A DNA stretch of 64,000 nt from NCBI GenBank assembly GCA_036925085.1, contig JAUPFP010000120.1, positions 139,501 to 203,500 of the forward strand. Direction: 5' to 3'. The notes under the pieces are model-generated. The model was not told where the DNA came from. It was given only the letters and a program-made list of their open reading frames with translations, and did not search any database. Source of the DNA: Brachycybe producta (Eukaryota; Arthropoda; Diplopoda; Playtdesmida; Andrognathidae). Positions 43,140 through 54,886 of the stretch are shown piece by piece (position 1 is the stretch's first letter; each line of letters begins with the position of its first letter). The position numbers and the translations under genes are program-made.

Positions 43140-46100
43140 ATGAGCAAGTTTAAAATTCTCCTCGTTTTTTTAATTGCGGTTGCAGCCATATTTCCTGCAG
43201 AGGCCAGAAGTTTGGTAAAACAATATTTTTTTTCTTATATATAAAATTTCGTTTTATTTTCACATCTTATCAAGTTTCCTGCACTTTTTAACAAATTGAT
43301 AACTCACTAGAACTTGTCAATTGTCATGCGGTGACCGTCAGATACAAATATTACTTGTCATTTGCAAAAGAATTTCATGTATTTCTTAAGCAGCAGCTAT
43401 AAAAGTTTGGGTAATAGTTTAAAGGTTAGGCAAAATGAAACAATCATTTGTTGTAAACTGCATTGCAATGCCTCACAACAGCATTTGCAACATGCCCGTG
43501 ACTGGTGTTACAGGACTGAAAATGCAAATGAAAATAGTATTTTTTTTTTGCAAGCTTAATTCTGTTCTATTTATTTGGCAGACAGTAGACCGGAAAAAAA
43601 CAACAAAGTAAATAGAATAGAATTATTTAAATTAGATTAATAATATTTTCAGTTTCATTTTCAGTCTAGGTTTTCTACATTTGCTTGCGTTTTTGTCCTT
43701 TGGGGTTTTGCAACATCAGTAATGAATTACAGATCGCATAATAACAGTACAATTAAGTGTAATGAACAACACTGTGCAACAATTTAATGACAGACATGAC
43801 CGTGTTTTACCTTTGGTTTTATTGTCAAATAGGCTTAAACAATTATTGTTATTAAATTTTAAGAAGTTATCTATTGCACCATCTTTACACCCGAAAATTG
43901 TGTTTTTTTAGGGGTTCATCATTGCCTAAATATGCAATAAAACCAGAACCATTGTAGCCATTTGGCACAATATGCACAATGCCTAGGGCCGAAGTTGGAA
44001 TATATGGCGCATAAATCCAAAAAGAAATGTTATGAGGCTGAATGAGGGGGGGGGCCTCTAATATTAGGAGTGCCTACTGCCGATAAAGTTCTTAAAACAG
44101 CTGAATAAATTCAGGGAGGGATTCGGAATCACTTGTTTAATTTATTCAATTATTTTTGAAAATATATCGACTTTCATTTCGTTTTTGCACCCCCAAACCT
44201 CCTGCCCCCCCCGCAGTTGAGGGTCTTGTGGTTCCTTTGCTACGCCCCTGTTTATGTGTTGGTATGGAACTCCACTGGGGTGCATTGCCTATCTTAAGGC
44301 GTCGAAACTATTTTCCTCATTTCAGGTTCTTAATCTTTTTAAAATAAAATGGTTTTGCCTATTAGAGATGGTCATCGATAGTATCGACATATCGATATTT
44401 CAATGGCGATATTGATATTCGATATTGACCCAAAGATAGTGACCTCTTCGATATCACTATCTATGTCAATATCAATATTTAGCTTGCGAGGTCCCATCCT
44501 CATTGCCTATATATGAAATCGCACACCACATGTAAAACTCAGGAAGGGAATGACGTAGCAAGCTGAAAATAGTTGCATTAACTCGCAAATTCTGGAAAGA
44601 ATAACCTGTGCAAATTTCATGACGCCAGCCATCACCGTTCAAAAGCCTATGATGTGCAAAGAAATATCGACTTTGTTTTACATATAAGACTAGCTTTTAT
44701 ACCCGGCTTCGCCCGGGTTTTAAAATCGCAGATTAATTTTTCTGAAAAAGATCAAAGAATATTGGTGGTTATGGGGTTAGGTTAGGTTAGGTTACCTAAC
44801 CTAACCCAACCTAAGCTAATCTAAAACCATGTTCATCCCCTCTAAAACCATGTTCATTCACCTTAAACCCATGTTCATCCCCCTAGCACCATGTTCATCC
44901 CCCTAGCACCATGTTCATCCCCCTAGCACAATGTTCATCCCCCTAAAACTACGTTCATCCCCCTAAAACTACGTTCATCCCCCTAAACCCATGTTCATCC
45001 CCCTAAACCCATGTTCATCCCCCTAAACCCATGTTCATTCCCTAAACCCATGTTCATCCCCCTAAAACCAAGTTCATCACCCTAAATGCATGTTCATCTC
45101 TCTAAATCCCACGTTCATCCCCTAAAACCATGTTCATACCCATAAAACTACATGTATGTCCATCCCCCTAAACCCATGTTCATCCCCCCTAAACCCATGT
45201 TCACCTCCCCCTTTAAAGTACGTTCATCAATCTTTTATTTCTCTCTGTTCATCCTTTTAAATTCATAATATAGTGTTCATCCCGTTCATTCGTTCATCTT
45301 TTTATCCTGACCCGGCCATTGATAGTATCGACATATCGATATTTCGCGATGTCCATATTTGATACTGAGCCATCAATAGTGACCTCTTTGATATTGAGCC
45401 ATCGATAGTTACCTCTTCGATATCACTATCGATGTCAATATCGATATTTAGCTTGCTAGGTCCCATCCTCATTGCCTATATATGAAGACACGCACTACGT
45501 GTAAAACTCGGGTAGGGAATGACGTAGCGAGCTGAAAATAGTTGCATTAACTTGGAAATTCCAGAAAGAATAACCTGTGCAAATTTCATGATGCCAGCCC
45601 TCACCATTCAAAAGCCTATAGTGTGCAAAAAAATCTCGACTTTGTTTTACATATAAGATTGTGATTTAAATGGAATTATTTTCTTAGGCTAAAAACAATG
45701 ATGCTGCCAAAATGATAACCAAACGAGATGACTCCATTGGTGAGGTAAGAAAAATTGTAATTTTTCTAAAATGCATTTAAACAAATCAGGGAATTATCCA
45801 CATGTGGATTTTTAACTGTAATAGCTAGTACACACTGGATAATTTAAATGCATTTAAATAATCTGAAAATATTGAGTTAATGCTTAAATAGAATTATATA
45901 AACTATTTGACAAAATATTCATTTAGTATTTCAATTTAAAATATTAATATTAAAGTCAATTTCTATTTGGTTCATGTCCTTAACTGCATTCGGTATAATT
46001 CACCTAAACACATTTAATTTGAATTCATTTAAGTCATGTATGTACAAGGTATAACACAAAATTAAAACATGAAATTTGTAGTACACTTAAAAAGTTTTAA

Positions 46101-48529
46101 AGAAATGAAGGTTAAATAAAAATTAAATTGAAATAAAACCCAATTTGCTTGGGATGTTGGGTCATTTTCAAATAGTTATAAAATGTTTATTTTGAAAGAG
46201 ATTAACATGAAAGGTAGAGTAATTACGGTTTATTCCCAGCTATTCATATAAGCATGTTATATCCAGTACACACCTGATAATTTAAATGCATTTAAATAAT
46301 AAACGTGTTCTACAGAGCCCTCTGTGAAGGGCAAACAAACAATATGTCAAATTCAATTTATTCAGTTAATAATCTGAAAATATTGAGTTAATACTAAAGT
46401 ATAATATATAAACTATTAACGAAATATTGATTTAGTATTTCAATTTAAAATATTAGTAATAAAGTCAATTTTATTTGGTTCATGTCCTTAACTGGATTCC
46501 GTATAATTCAACTAAACACATTTAATTTTAATTCATTTAACTCATGTGTGTACAAGGTATTAGTAATCAAGATGCTATTTCAATTATACTTATTTTTTAT
46601 AGAGTGCAATCGGAGACGAGCAAGCGGGAGACGAGGAAGCGGGAGACGAGGAAGCGGGAGACGAGGAAGCGGGAGACGAGCAAGCGGGAGACGAGCAAGC
46701 GGGAGACGAGCAAGCGGGAGACGAGCAAGCGGGAGACGAGCAAGCGGGAGACGAGCAAGCGGGAGACGAGCAAGCGGGAGACGAGCAAGCGGGAGACGAG
46801 CAAGCGGGAGACGAGCAAGCGGGAGACGAGCAAGCGGGAGACGAGCAAGCGGGAGACGAGCAAGCGGGAGACGAGCAAGCGGGAGACGAGCAAGCGGGCG
46901 ACGAGGAAGCGGGCGACGAGGAAGCGGGCGACGAGGAAGCGGGCGACGAGGAAGCGGGCGACGAGGAAGCGGGCGACGAGGAAGCGGGCGACGAGGAAGC
47001 GGGCGACGAGGAAGCGGGCGACGAGGAAGCGGGCGACGAGGAAGCGGGCGACGAGGAAGCGGGCGACGAGGAAGCGGGCGACGAGGAAGCGGGCGACGAG
47101 CAAGCGGGCGACGAGCAAGCGGGCGACGAGCAAGCGGGCGACGAGCAAGCGGGAGACGAGCAAGCGGGAGACGAGCAAGCGGGAGACGAGCAAGCGGGAG
47201 ACGAGCAAGCGGGAGACGAGCAAGCGGGAGACGAGCAAGCGGGAGACGAGCAAGCGGGAGACGAGCAAGCGGGAGACGAGCAAGCGGGAGACGAGGAAGC
47301 GGGAGACGAGGAAGCGGGAGACGAGCAAGCGGGAGACGAGCAAGCGGGAGACGAGCAAGCGGGAGACGAGAGTCAAGAAACACAGGTGAGATACAATCAG
47401 GTACATGTTGTAGAACCAACAGAATTGGAAATAAAAAATTAAACTATCTCTTGATGGTGCTTCTGCTAAGTACCTTATAAAATGAGATACTGTGGAATTT
47501 TTTTACACATAAAATTAATATTAACAACTACTGAAATTCATTATTAAACATATTTTTATCCAACTTGGGAGAAGCATTTTTTGGAAAAGAAAAATCTAAA
47601 GTTAATTAGCTTTAAATTTTCTTCATTAAAAGATGCCAAAAATGAGTAAAAAGTAGCTTCAATAAATGGTATTCAACACAAACGATAATAATTGTGCACT
47701 AAAGCACAATAGGTCCAAGAACAAACGCCCCAGGTTTACTTATAAGGGTTGGGGTGGGAGTTATTATTGAAAGGCACATTTTAAGTCAAAAGTAGTGTTA
47801 AACTCATCAACATTTAGATGAAACTTTCTTTCAAAAGTTTATGAGTTTAGCACTACCTTTGACTTAGCCATTAGTAAGAATTCGACCAATAAATAGGATT
47901 TGGAAAAAGTGCAGACAAATACATTTATATTGCTGGAATAACAATAAGTATTGTCATGAATGGCAATGAACCTTGTCGATATTTCTTACGAGTAACTCCA
48001 AATTCTGCACTACGAAATTCATTATCATTATACTGATTGTGATTTCAGAGGGAAAATTCAAGGTGGATAAAAATAACGATTAAAACAGGTTTTGTTTATT
48101 TAAATCACATTTTTTAAAATTTCATTAAAGTTTTCTAAAAAATCACTTTTTTTATTAATTCACCTGTCAAGTACATTATTATAATAAATCTATTTCATAA
48201 AGAAGAAGAAGAAGGAGAAAGAAAAAATCACTTAAAATATGGTTTAATTTGACAAAATTAAAAAAAAAATCACTTAATTTTATGGTGTTGCCCATTTTGT
48301 TCATTAAATTGTGATTTAACTCAACGATTTTAATAAAAAACAAATCAACAGATTTATATCGCGATTTAAATCAGTGATCAATTTTGATTTAAATTAATCC
48401 ACCCTGCCATAATCTGCTCACATTATTAATAAATTATGCGTAACTTACAATCTAATTTTAATTCAAATTTCATTTCTGTAGGGTGAAGGTGAAGATACTG
48501 GAAACTCGAAAAAGAACAAGATGTTCAGA

Positions 48530-48561
<32 letters not shown>

Positions 48562-48643
48562 CCTCGTGACGAGATTGGTCTATGCCTTATTAAAACTATT
48601 AAAAAGCATTCTTCGTGTTCCTCTGCACCTCGTGCACGTGTAA
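43140..48643 (+). CDS. Secreted repeat protein with (Q/E)AGDE array, poly-His and cationic tail (four exons)
   Basis: Exons are 43140-43214, 45688-45744, 46603-47385 and 48482-48643, all phase 0 with GT..AG sites; 358 residues. Residues 1-22 are a signal peptide ending near P-A-E-A. Exon 2 contains I-T-K-R-D-D, a dibasic site. Exon 3 holds 50 perfect 15-bp units (residues 51-300), each Q-A-G-D-E or E-A-G-D-E, adding well over 100 negative charges. Exon 4 has an acidic G-E-G-E-D, then K-K-N-K, 11 consecutive His (322-332) and a hydrophobic/basic helix-like tail ([10 protein letters not shown] within it). The frame is fixed by splice phase; the longer Arg-rich or Leu-rich frames of the repeat are shadows. 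AATAAA is at 48691. The layout resembles an antimicrobial peptide precursor with an acidic neutralising prodomain. No named family is recognised. Confidence 0.72.
44366..45660 (+). repeat. Two 320-350 bp direct repeats flanking a minisatellite in intron 1
   Basis: 44366-44685 and 45312-45660 are clear copies (ATCGATAGTATCGACATATC, GATATCACTATC, GGTCCCATCCTCATTGCC, TCGACTTTGTTTTACATATAAGA). Between them a head-like ACTAG-CTTTTATACCCGGCTTCG hairpin (44686) leads to the ATGTTCATCCCC array. This could be an element inserted in a duplicated segment or a tandem duplication. No retroviral genes are present. Confidence 0.7.
44822..45225 (+). repeat. Minisatellite, CCATGTTCATCCCCCTAAA type
   Basis: About 20 units of 18-20 bp with variants CTAGCACC, CTAAAACTA and CTAAACC. 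It is preceded by an inverted GGTTA/TAACC cluster (44776-44815) and by an ACTAG-style head hairpin, the same order as at minisatellites 1 and 2. Confidence 0.85.
45822..46558 (+). repeat. Tandem duplication inside intron 2 of peptide gene 3
   Basis: 45822-46054 and 46262-46558 share AATTTAAATGCATTTAAATAAT, TCTGAAAATATTGAGTTAAT, TTGGTTCATGTCCTTAACTG and GTACAAGGTAT blocks at about 450-bp offset. Non-coding. Confidence 0.75.
46621..47370 (+). repeat. Coding minisatellite: 50 units of 15 bp
   Basis: Only two sites vary: the first base (CAA or GAA, Gln or Glu) and the ninth (GGA or GGC, silent). First-codon blocks run Q1, E3, Q15, E13, Q13, E2, Q3. GGC units form one continuous block (46891-47145) spanning three Q, 13 E... 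see the parent gene. Otherwise the copies are identical, so expansion or homogenisation is recent. Confidence 0.95.
48068..48407. mobile_element. Fold-back/MITE-like repeat with GGTGGAT termini in intron 3
   Basis: The left end is AAGGTGGATAAAAATAA and the right end TTTAAATTAATCCACCCTG. The inside is rich in TGATTTAAATCA-type words. This resembles a widespread hAT-type MITE sequence. The target duplication is not clear. Confidence 0.5.
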
Positions 48644-48759
48644 TTGCAAGTTATTTAATGAATTAAATCAAGTGAAGTACAGTTTATTCTAATAAATGTA
48701 TTTTGCTGTTGTTTAATTAATATAACAAATGATAGTAGTCATTGTCACGTTAATTTTTA

Positions 48760-49424
48760 GAAAAAAATTAGATAAGGTCTGACTTCAAATTTTTTCATTT
48801 TGAATTCAAAGGTGTATCTTTCTGTGTCTCCTATGAATCGACTGTATGCCATTGGATGTAAAATTATTATGTAGATCTAAGTATGTCTGCACTTTCCTTA
48901 CCTCTTCCACTTGGCCATCGGCTAAAGGATCACATTAGTTAGACTTCTGATTAGTTTTGAGCTATCAATACAGTATAACACACGGTCTGCAGACACAAAT
49001 ACGATCACAGTCTTCCACAAAGTTTGTCACTAAACTACTGTGGTTTGCTGTTTGATGTGAAGGAAAAATTTCGTATGATTCTTCCTATTTGCTCCATGTG
49101 GCCAACTGACGACTGCTACGTTATCGCCCATTTTCCCAATGCATTTGCAACTTAGATGCCATCATTTGCATAATTATATTTTTATGAAGCAAGACCGTAA
49201 ATATAAGTTTAGTGGGTTACAATGATGATCCAGACTATGGCTATTCTTCAACGCAGCACAAACTACAAATACAAGAGTAACGATACTAAAGCGTCAAAAT
49301 TTACAATAAAAATGTCTTAAGTTCTTTGAACATTGTAACATGTGTTACAATTGCAAAATGTATTTAAGTAAATTTTCCACACCATTTTTGGCATCACATA
49401 GGCATAACATTACAATGTACATAT
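48760..49424. other. Intergenic, no supported gene
   Basis: No domain or repeat recognised. Confidence 0.4.
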
Positions 49425-50593
49425 ACTAGTGGGGTAACCCGTCATAAATGACGGGAGCAAAATTCACAGGTAATTGTGCCCTGCATTAGAATTTCTTTTC
49501 CTCTGCCCTTTTATGACGTCAGACCAAGTAACAAACCAATTAGAAATTGATGATGTGCATAAAAGGGCTGAGCAAAAGAAATTCTAATGCTGGGCACAAT
49601 TGCCTGTAATAAATTTTAGTTTAATTTTGCTACTATTATCCCCTCCCCTTTTTATATTTGAAAGAGAAAATGAGTGTGCGCACGCGCGTCGTTTGTTCTT
49701 TTTTTACTCCTTTCATTTCAATTTCAGTTTCCCAATCCCCCTTTCCCCTTTCCACGTTTCTCTCTCTCACCCCTCTACACTTTCCAACCTTTTCCCCTCC
49801 ACGGTTCTCTCTCTCTCTCCCTACACTTTCCAACCTTTTCCCCTCTCAAATTTAATATCATAGAGTTCTTGGATGGGAGTGTGCAACATATAGTTGACCT
49901 TGAGAAAAAAAGCTGTTCATTTCTTCATTTAAATTTAAATTTATATAAATTCCGACGTGCTTCAAGATTTTTGTCTTTGTTTGTACAGCGTTAGGTCAGA
50001 CAGACAGAAAGACGGGCCTTAATATATATATAATACATACATATTAAGCCCCGCCTGTCTTTCCCTGGTTAGTAACGCTGTGCAATCAAGGAAAAAAACA
50101 AGTAAGCACATCGGAATTTATATAAATTTAAATAAATGAACCGCTTTTTTAAGGTCAACATTACGTTGCGTTCTCCCCATCCAAGAAACCCACGATATTA
50201 AGTTGGAGGGGGGGGGAAAGGTTGGAAAGAGTAGAGGGGGGAAAAAACGTAGAGGGGAAAAGGAGGAGGGGGAACTGAAATTGAAATAAAAAAGTAAAAA
50301 AGGAACAAACCACGCGCATGCGCACACCAAAGGAAATGAAAAACTCATTTTCTCTTTCAAATATAAAAAGGGGAGGGGATAATAGTAGCAAAATCAAACT
50401 AGAATTTATCACGAGCAATTGTGCCCAGCATTAGAATTTCTTTTGCTCAGCCCCTTTATGAACGTCATAAATTTCTAATTGGTTTGTTACTTGGTTTGAC
50501 GTCATAAAAGGGCGGAGGAAAAGAAATTCTAATGCAGGGCACAATTGCCTGTGAATTTGGCTCCCGTCATTTATGATGGGTTACCCCACTAGT
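49425..50593. mobile_element. Fold-back element of the ACTAG-head family (1169 bp)
   Basis: ACTAGT termini with GGGGTAACCCGTCAT heads in inverted orientation. The arms meet at TTAATATATATATAATACATACATATTAA (in two parts, 50019-50047). Same inner order as the 11229-12396 copy and one base longer. Perfect NRF1-type sites lie at 49677-49688 and 50313-50324. No coding capacity. Confidence 0.8.
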
Positions 50594-50914
50594 TTTATAT
50601 ATATATTAAGCTTTGTCTGTCTGTGTATAACACTGTACAAACAAGGACAAAAACGTTTAAGCATGTCGAAATTTAAATTTGAATCAACCGGGTTTTTTCC
50701 CATGGTCAACTTTATGTTGCGCTCACCCGATCCAAGAACCCAAACAATAGTAAGGTGCTTATAAAAAAATGCAAGCGGTCAAAGCAAATCACGTAATTGA
50801 AGTATTTGAATAAAATAAAGTATTTGAATAAAATAGTTAAACAATTGTACAGTAATAGCAAAACTAAACTAAAATTGTGTTCCTATCATTTAGGACGAAC
50901 TACCCCACTAGTTA
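50594..50914 (-). repeat. Half-element of the ACTAG-head family
   Basis: Inverted copy abutting the 49425 element: starts at TATATATATTAAGC, contains the CATGGTCAACTTTATGTTGCGC block and ends with GAACTACCCCACTAGT. Same subfamily as 225-495 and 55976-56225. Confidence 0.7.
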
Positions 50915-52920
50915 TTAAATATTTATTAAAAGTTACAAATTTAAAATTGAAACAGAATATCACGAAAAATTAAAACTTTTAATTGTTCGTGATGTTAGTG
51001 TAATTTTGAAGTGTGATGACGGTCAATTTCAAATGAGGAGCAGCGAAGAAGGCACCGAGGGAGGCCATTCAAATATTTCGTATCAGGTGCATACCAACAG
51101 CCCGTTACGAAGACATCGATCACATCATACTTCTGCGTGCATACATTCACCAATTGGGAACCCCGATCTCCAATAAGTCAGTGGCACCACTGAATAGAGA
51201 GATGTGCAATCTATTCTATGGTGAGGTGGTGGTGCCTATGGAAGATCACACTCTAACTTCAACTTTCATATAATATTAAATATTAAATTAGTAATAATAA
51301 AAAACAGTGTGGCACTCAGGGTCGCCACAAGGTGATGATAATGGTGATCCAGGTACCACCGAATTTGCAACAATCGGCGGTTTTTTTTAGTGAGGAGTTA
51401 AAACTAATTTTACCAAAGTTCTTATCAGTTTTTTTAGGTTAGGATTCGAAAGATTCGAAAAACGAAAAAAGCGTAAACATTCGAGTTTTCGAATCTCTAA
51501 TATTTTTCAAGATTTGCTGGATTCGAGGATTCGAATCCCTAGTTTTAAGTCTTGAATTTGATTATTGTTGAAGATTTCTGACACATCATCAACAGAAGAG
51601 AACATTGTTCTGTACACGGCTCTCAAACAATGACAAAAAAAAAGTAAAACAGATGAGATTAAGATTTGGGATACATTCAAGTAGAGATAGTAAATTAGAA
51701 TTTCACACTATTTTATCAAATAATTGAAAAATGATTGTGTGAAATGATTTTAGTACTTTCGAATGAGTTCATCTCTTCATGAGCTTGTAAAAAACGACAA
51801 TTAAAAACAAAATACGAGATAGACCTTACTCTCTGTTAATTATGCATTTCTTGAATTGATTGCTGATAATAGTAAGGTCTCTATGGAATCAAAAATCTCC
51901 TTTGCAATGGATTCATAATTTGCATAGGAAGAAACTGTGATTGTGGCGACAAAATTACCGAAGAGTAATTTCTGACACTCTGTATAACCATACTGGTAGA
52001 ACACCCCATAAAAATTCCCTCTTGCCAGAATGGCACCCCATGGAGCACAGATGTCCAGAGACTTGGGTGGCCCGAATTCCAAGCCAATTCGAGGAACCAA
52101 GATGAACCGTGAGAAAATAGAAAAGAGTCCTAAAATGCCTTTACTTAAAAGGTAATATTCTCAGCCCGGGGTGATGATTGGCCCAGTTGATCATTCATTG
52201 AGCCCTGAGATGACAGTCGCCCCTCCCTTGAGACAGAACGAAGGTACCATGCGAGTTATGTTTGAGGACAGTTCGATCAGAGATTTCGAAGAGATGAAAG
52301 TTCCGAATAGAGATTTGAAGAGTAAACATAGACTGTTTTTCTAGAGGATTCAGAGAGTAATTCTGAACTTAAAGAGTGAATGTAATATTCAATAAGAGTT
52401 TAAGAGTAAATTGTATCTTCAATTTAAAGGATTATAACCATGTAATAGTACAAAGTTGTGTTTTATAAAGAGAACTTTTATACATCATAAAATGGTTGTG
52501 TCAGTTATTTTCCAACAGTGAAAATACCAGGAAGAGACTTTAGCCCACTACTTCAGTACCAGCAGAGGCCCTCAGAATCCTTCTGAGTACCTCTGGTTGG
52601 CACCTTCAGACCAGGCTAAAGAGGGCTAGTATCGTTCAAGTTGTTAAGTATCTATACCAAAGATTCCCTAGTCGAGACTGAGTATGTTCCTGCTCGAGAG
52701 CGTGAGGAGGGCAACGTTCGGCCCTGGCTAAACAGAGAGGTATTTTTGTGGGCCTTTAAAACGGCCGTATTTGAGAGACTGAGTGATCGGTAAATTGCCT
52801 TAACTTTAAGAATGTCGCGTTTGGTTAAATTAGTGCTGGTTCAGAGCCAGCACCATCATAGGGTGGTGGTGTTAAAGGGCCAGCCTCTTCACAAATTATT
52901 GTTGTGTACACTTTAAACAG
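50915..52920. other. Possible decayed retroelement or gene fragments
   Basis: On the + strand 51085-51270 reads openly with Y-E-D-I-D-H-I-I-L-L-R and N-R-E-M-C-N-L-F-Y-G, which looks protein-like but is unassigned. On the - strand 51840-52100 has an 86-codon frame (W-G-A-I-L-A-R-G-N-F-Y), also unassigned. The stretch 52300-52560 with repeated AAGAGT words resembles a leader or LTR remnant. None is firm. Confidence 0.3.
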
Positions 52921-52922
52921 AA

Positions 52923-54592
52923 TTATTTTTTTTCATGCAAGTATGTAAATTCTGCTGCACTAACAGAAGCAAAAACTTCTGACTTTACTTTTGCCTGTAA
53001 AAGGGGTGGCAATGTTTTCACTGTTTGTGCCATTGCTGAAAAAAACTGTACAATATTGTTAGATTCTTCTTCTTCACCATGAAGCTTAGCTGTTTTTTCA
53101 CTCTTTTTCTGCAAATAATCTCTGAGAACAGCATCTAGGCCTTCATATGGTGTACTTTTGGACACATGTTTTCTCTTTCTTACAGGTGGTGTAATAGTAC
53201 TTGTTGATTCAGACTGCATGCAATCATTATTGTCTGAAGTCTCTTTCTTTAATTCCCCCTCAGTGTTGCAGTCTTCTTCATAACATGCATCCTCGAGGCC
53301 GGCATTGTCAAGACTGTTTGTAGTTCTACCAGGAGTCCCACCATAAGTCACAAAGGAAATATTTCAAATGATTAAACCAAAACTAAAACCAGTCCTCACT
53401 TAAACAACTTACCCTCTTTCACGAATGAAACTATGTAAAAAACTCATTTCATCTTCAAAACGCCATTTTTTATAGTTTGTAGCAGCTTGTCCTGATTTAG
53501 TTTTTTTCTTTTTTTGTGCTCTTCTGTAACTGGATCGCAGGGTATTCCATTTATTTTTGCAAATATTACCTGCAACGTACATTATGTATAATTTTGCAAC
53601 GTACAACAATTTTTTTTTATTTTTTTGGCTACTGAGGACTCAAATGAAAAGCATAAGCTTCTGAGTTTCACCTATAAAATTTGCCCTGCGAGCGTGCAAG
53701 AAATAATCATTGGAACATGCAAAAGTACAGTATATCGACACACTTGCTCGTTCTGTAATGCTCCAAAAACCACTGAGTTATAGGAAGAAAAATCAGCTGC
53801 AATTCAGAATATAGGATTTTCCAAACTGCCCATGAGAAAAGATGGAAAGCACGTCACCATTCAAGCTCCAGCATGCAGTGCAGTGGCGTAGGGAGGGGGG
53901 GGGGGGGTTATTCGGAAAAATTTTTTTCCCAAAAAAACATTTTTTCCCCCTCAGCAATTACCGACATACAGACAATAATGTGATCTTAGTGATCTTTAGA
54001 TAGGGGTGCAAGTGTAAGAATTAGTAACCAATTATTTACATAGTTAGGTTCAGCAATGCTGTTTTAGAATGTTACCAAATTGCTGCTGAGAAAGGTAAGC
54101 AGGCAATTGAAATCGGGACGAACAGAAGTTGGCTCTGCCCTATTTATGACGTCCGGCAACTTCTAAATGGTGTGTTGTGTGGTTCGACGTTGAAAAGGGC
54201 GGAGATTGTGACGGCAGACTACATAACCAACCAATTGGGAAGTTGCGTTCATCATAAAAAGGGCGGAGTCAACTTCTGTTCACCCTGTTTTCTAATTGCC
54301 TGTGAAAGGGGAGGGGTTAAAAATTTAACCCCCCCCGCCCCCCATAACCCAAGGCTGCCTACGCCACTGATGTAGTGGATCTTTGTATTTCAATTGTAAA
54401 AAAAACCTGTTCAAATGTTTAAGATAGATACTTACTTGGAACATTTAGGTGTTCACTTATTTCAGCCCAAATATTGTCTCTTCTGTGGTTATCACTATAA
54501 TCCTTGTGTTCTAAATCATACAATTCTCGGTAATTACTCACTAATAAAATCAGTTCTTCTTCATCTACTGTTTTCCTTCTAATTCCAGCCAT
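52923..54592 (-). CDS. MADF-BESS domain DNA-binding protein (three exons)
   Basis: Exons on the - strand are 54592-54436, 53569-53413 and 53325-52923. Phases join cleanly (239 codons including stop, 238 residues). The MADF domain spans exons 1-2: D-E-E-E-L-I-L-L-V, Y-R-E-L-Y-D, W-A-E-I-S-E-H-L, then C-K-N-K-W-N-T-L-R-S-S-Y-R-R and Y-K-K-W-R-F-E-D-E-M-S-F-L. After an acidic linker and K-R-K (residues about 150-160), the C-terminus has a BESS-like motif (F-F-S-A-M-A-Q-T-V-K-T-L-P-P-L, then K-S-E-V-F). Such proteins bind DNA by MADF and dimerise by BESS (Adf-1 type). It may be a host transcription factor or derive from the accessory gene of a PIF/Harbinger transposon. Intron 1 contains a hAT MITE, so the gene has tolerated insertion. 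Confidence 0.8.
53881..54369. mobile_element. hAT-type MITE, 489 bp, in the MADF-BESS intron
   Basis: The termini CAGTGGCGTAGG and CCTACGCCACTG are exact inverted repeats. The flanks ATGCAGTG (53873-53880) and ATGTAGTG (54370-54377) match at 7 of 8. The inside contains G and C tracts and an inner AACTTCTGTTC/GAACAGAAGTT inverted pair. Confidence 0.85.
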
Positions 54593-54886
54593 AATAAAAA
54601 GCTTACAAAGAGCTTGCTGCCACACAGAACGCAAATGTCGTAGAGAGTTAGATTTATTTAACTACAACAATTTTCTAATATTTTCTTTACAAGACTGAAT
54701 GAATGAATGACGTCCACACATGCCACGGAGGCCCTCCTGTCATGCAGAATAATACAAAAAGGGGAAAGAATTCTCCAGGATGCATTTTGAAATCTGCTTG
54801 AGGCTGCCTGAAGGTGAATTTAGGTCATTTGGATATAGGTTCATTGAAACGTCTAGTAATTCTATGGAAACCTGTTATGATAGTGA

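Noticed and set aside
44776..44815. TTAGG telomere repeat
   Set aside because: Only a few GGTTA units in inverted order, inside an intron; too short for telomeric meaning.
44366..45660. LTR retrotransposon
   Set aside because: Direct repeats lack TG..CA ends and a primer site, and no gag or pol is present between them.
46482..47480. 332-codon Arg/Ser-rich frame over the 15-bp array, and three other long frames there on both strands
   Set aside because: A 15-bp unit without stops keeps every frame open. Splice phase from exons 1, 2 and 4 selects the (Q/E)AGDE frame; the others lack signal or domain.
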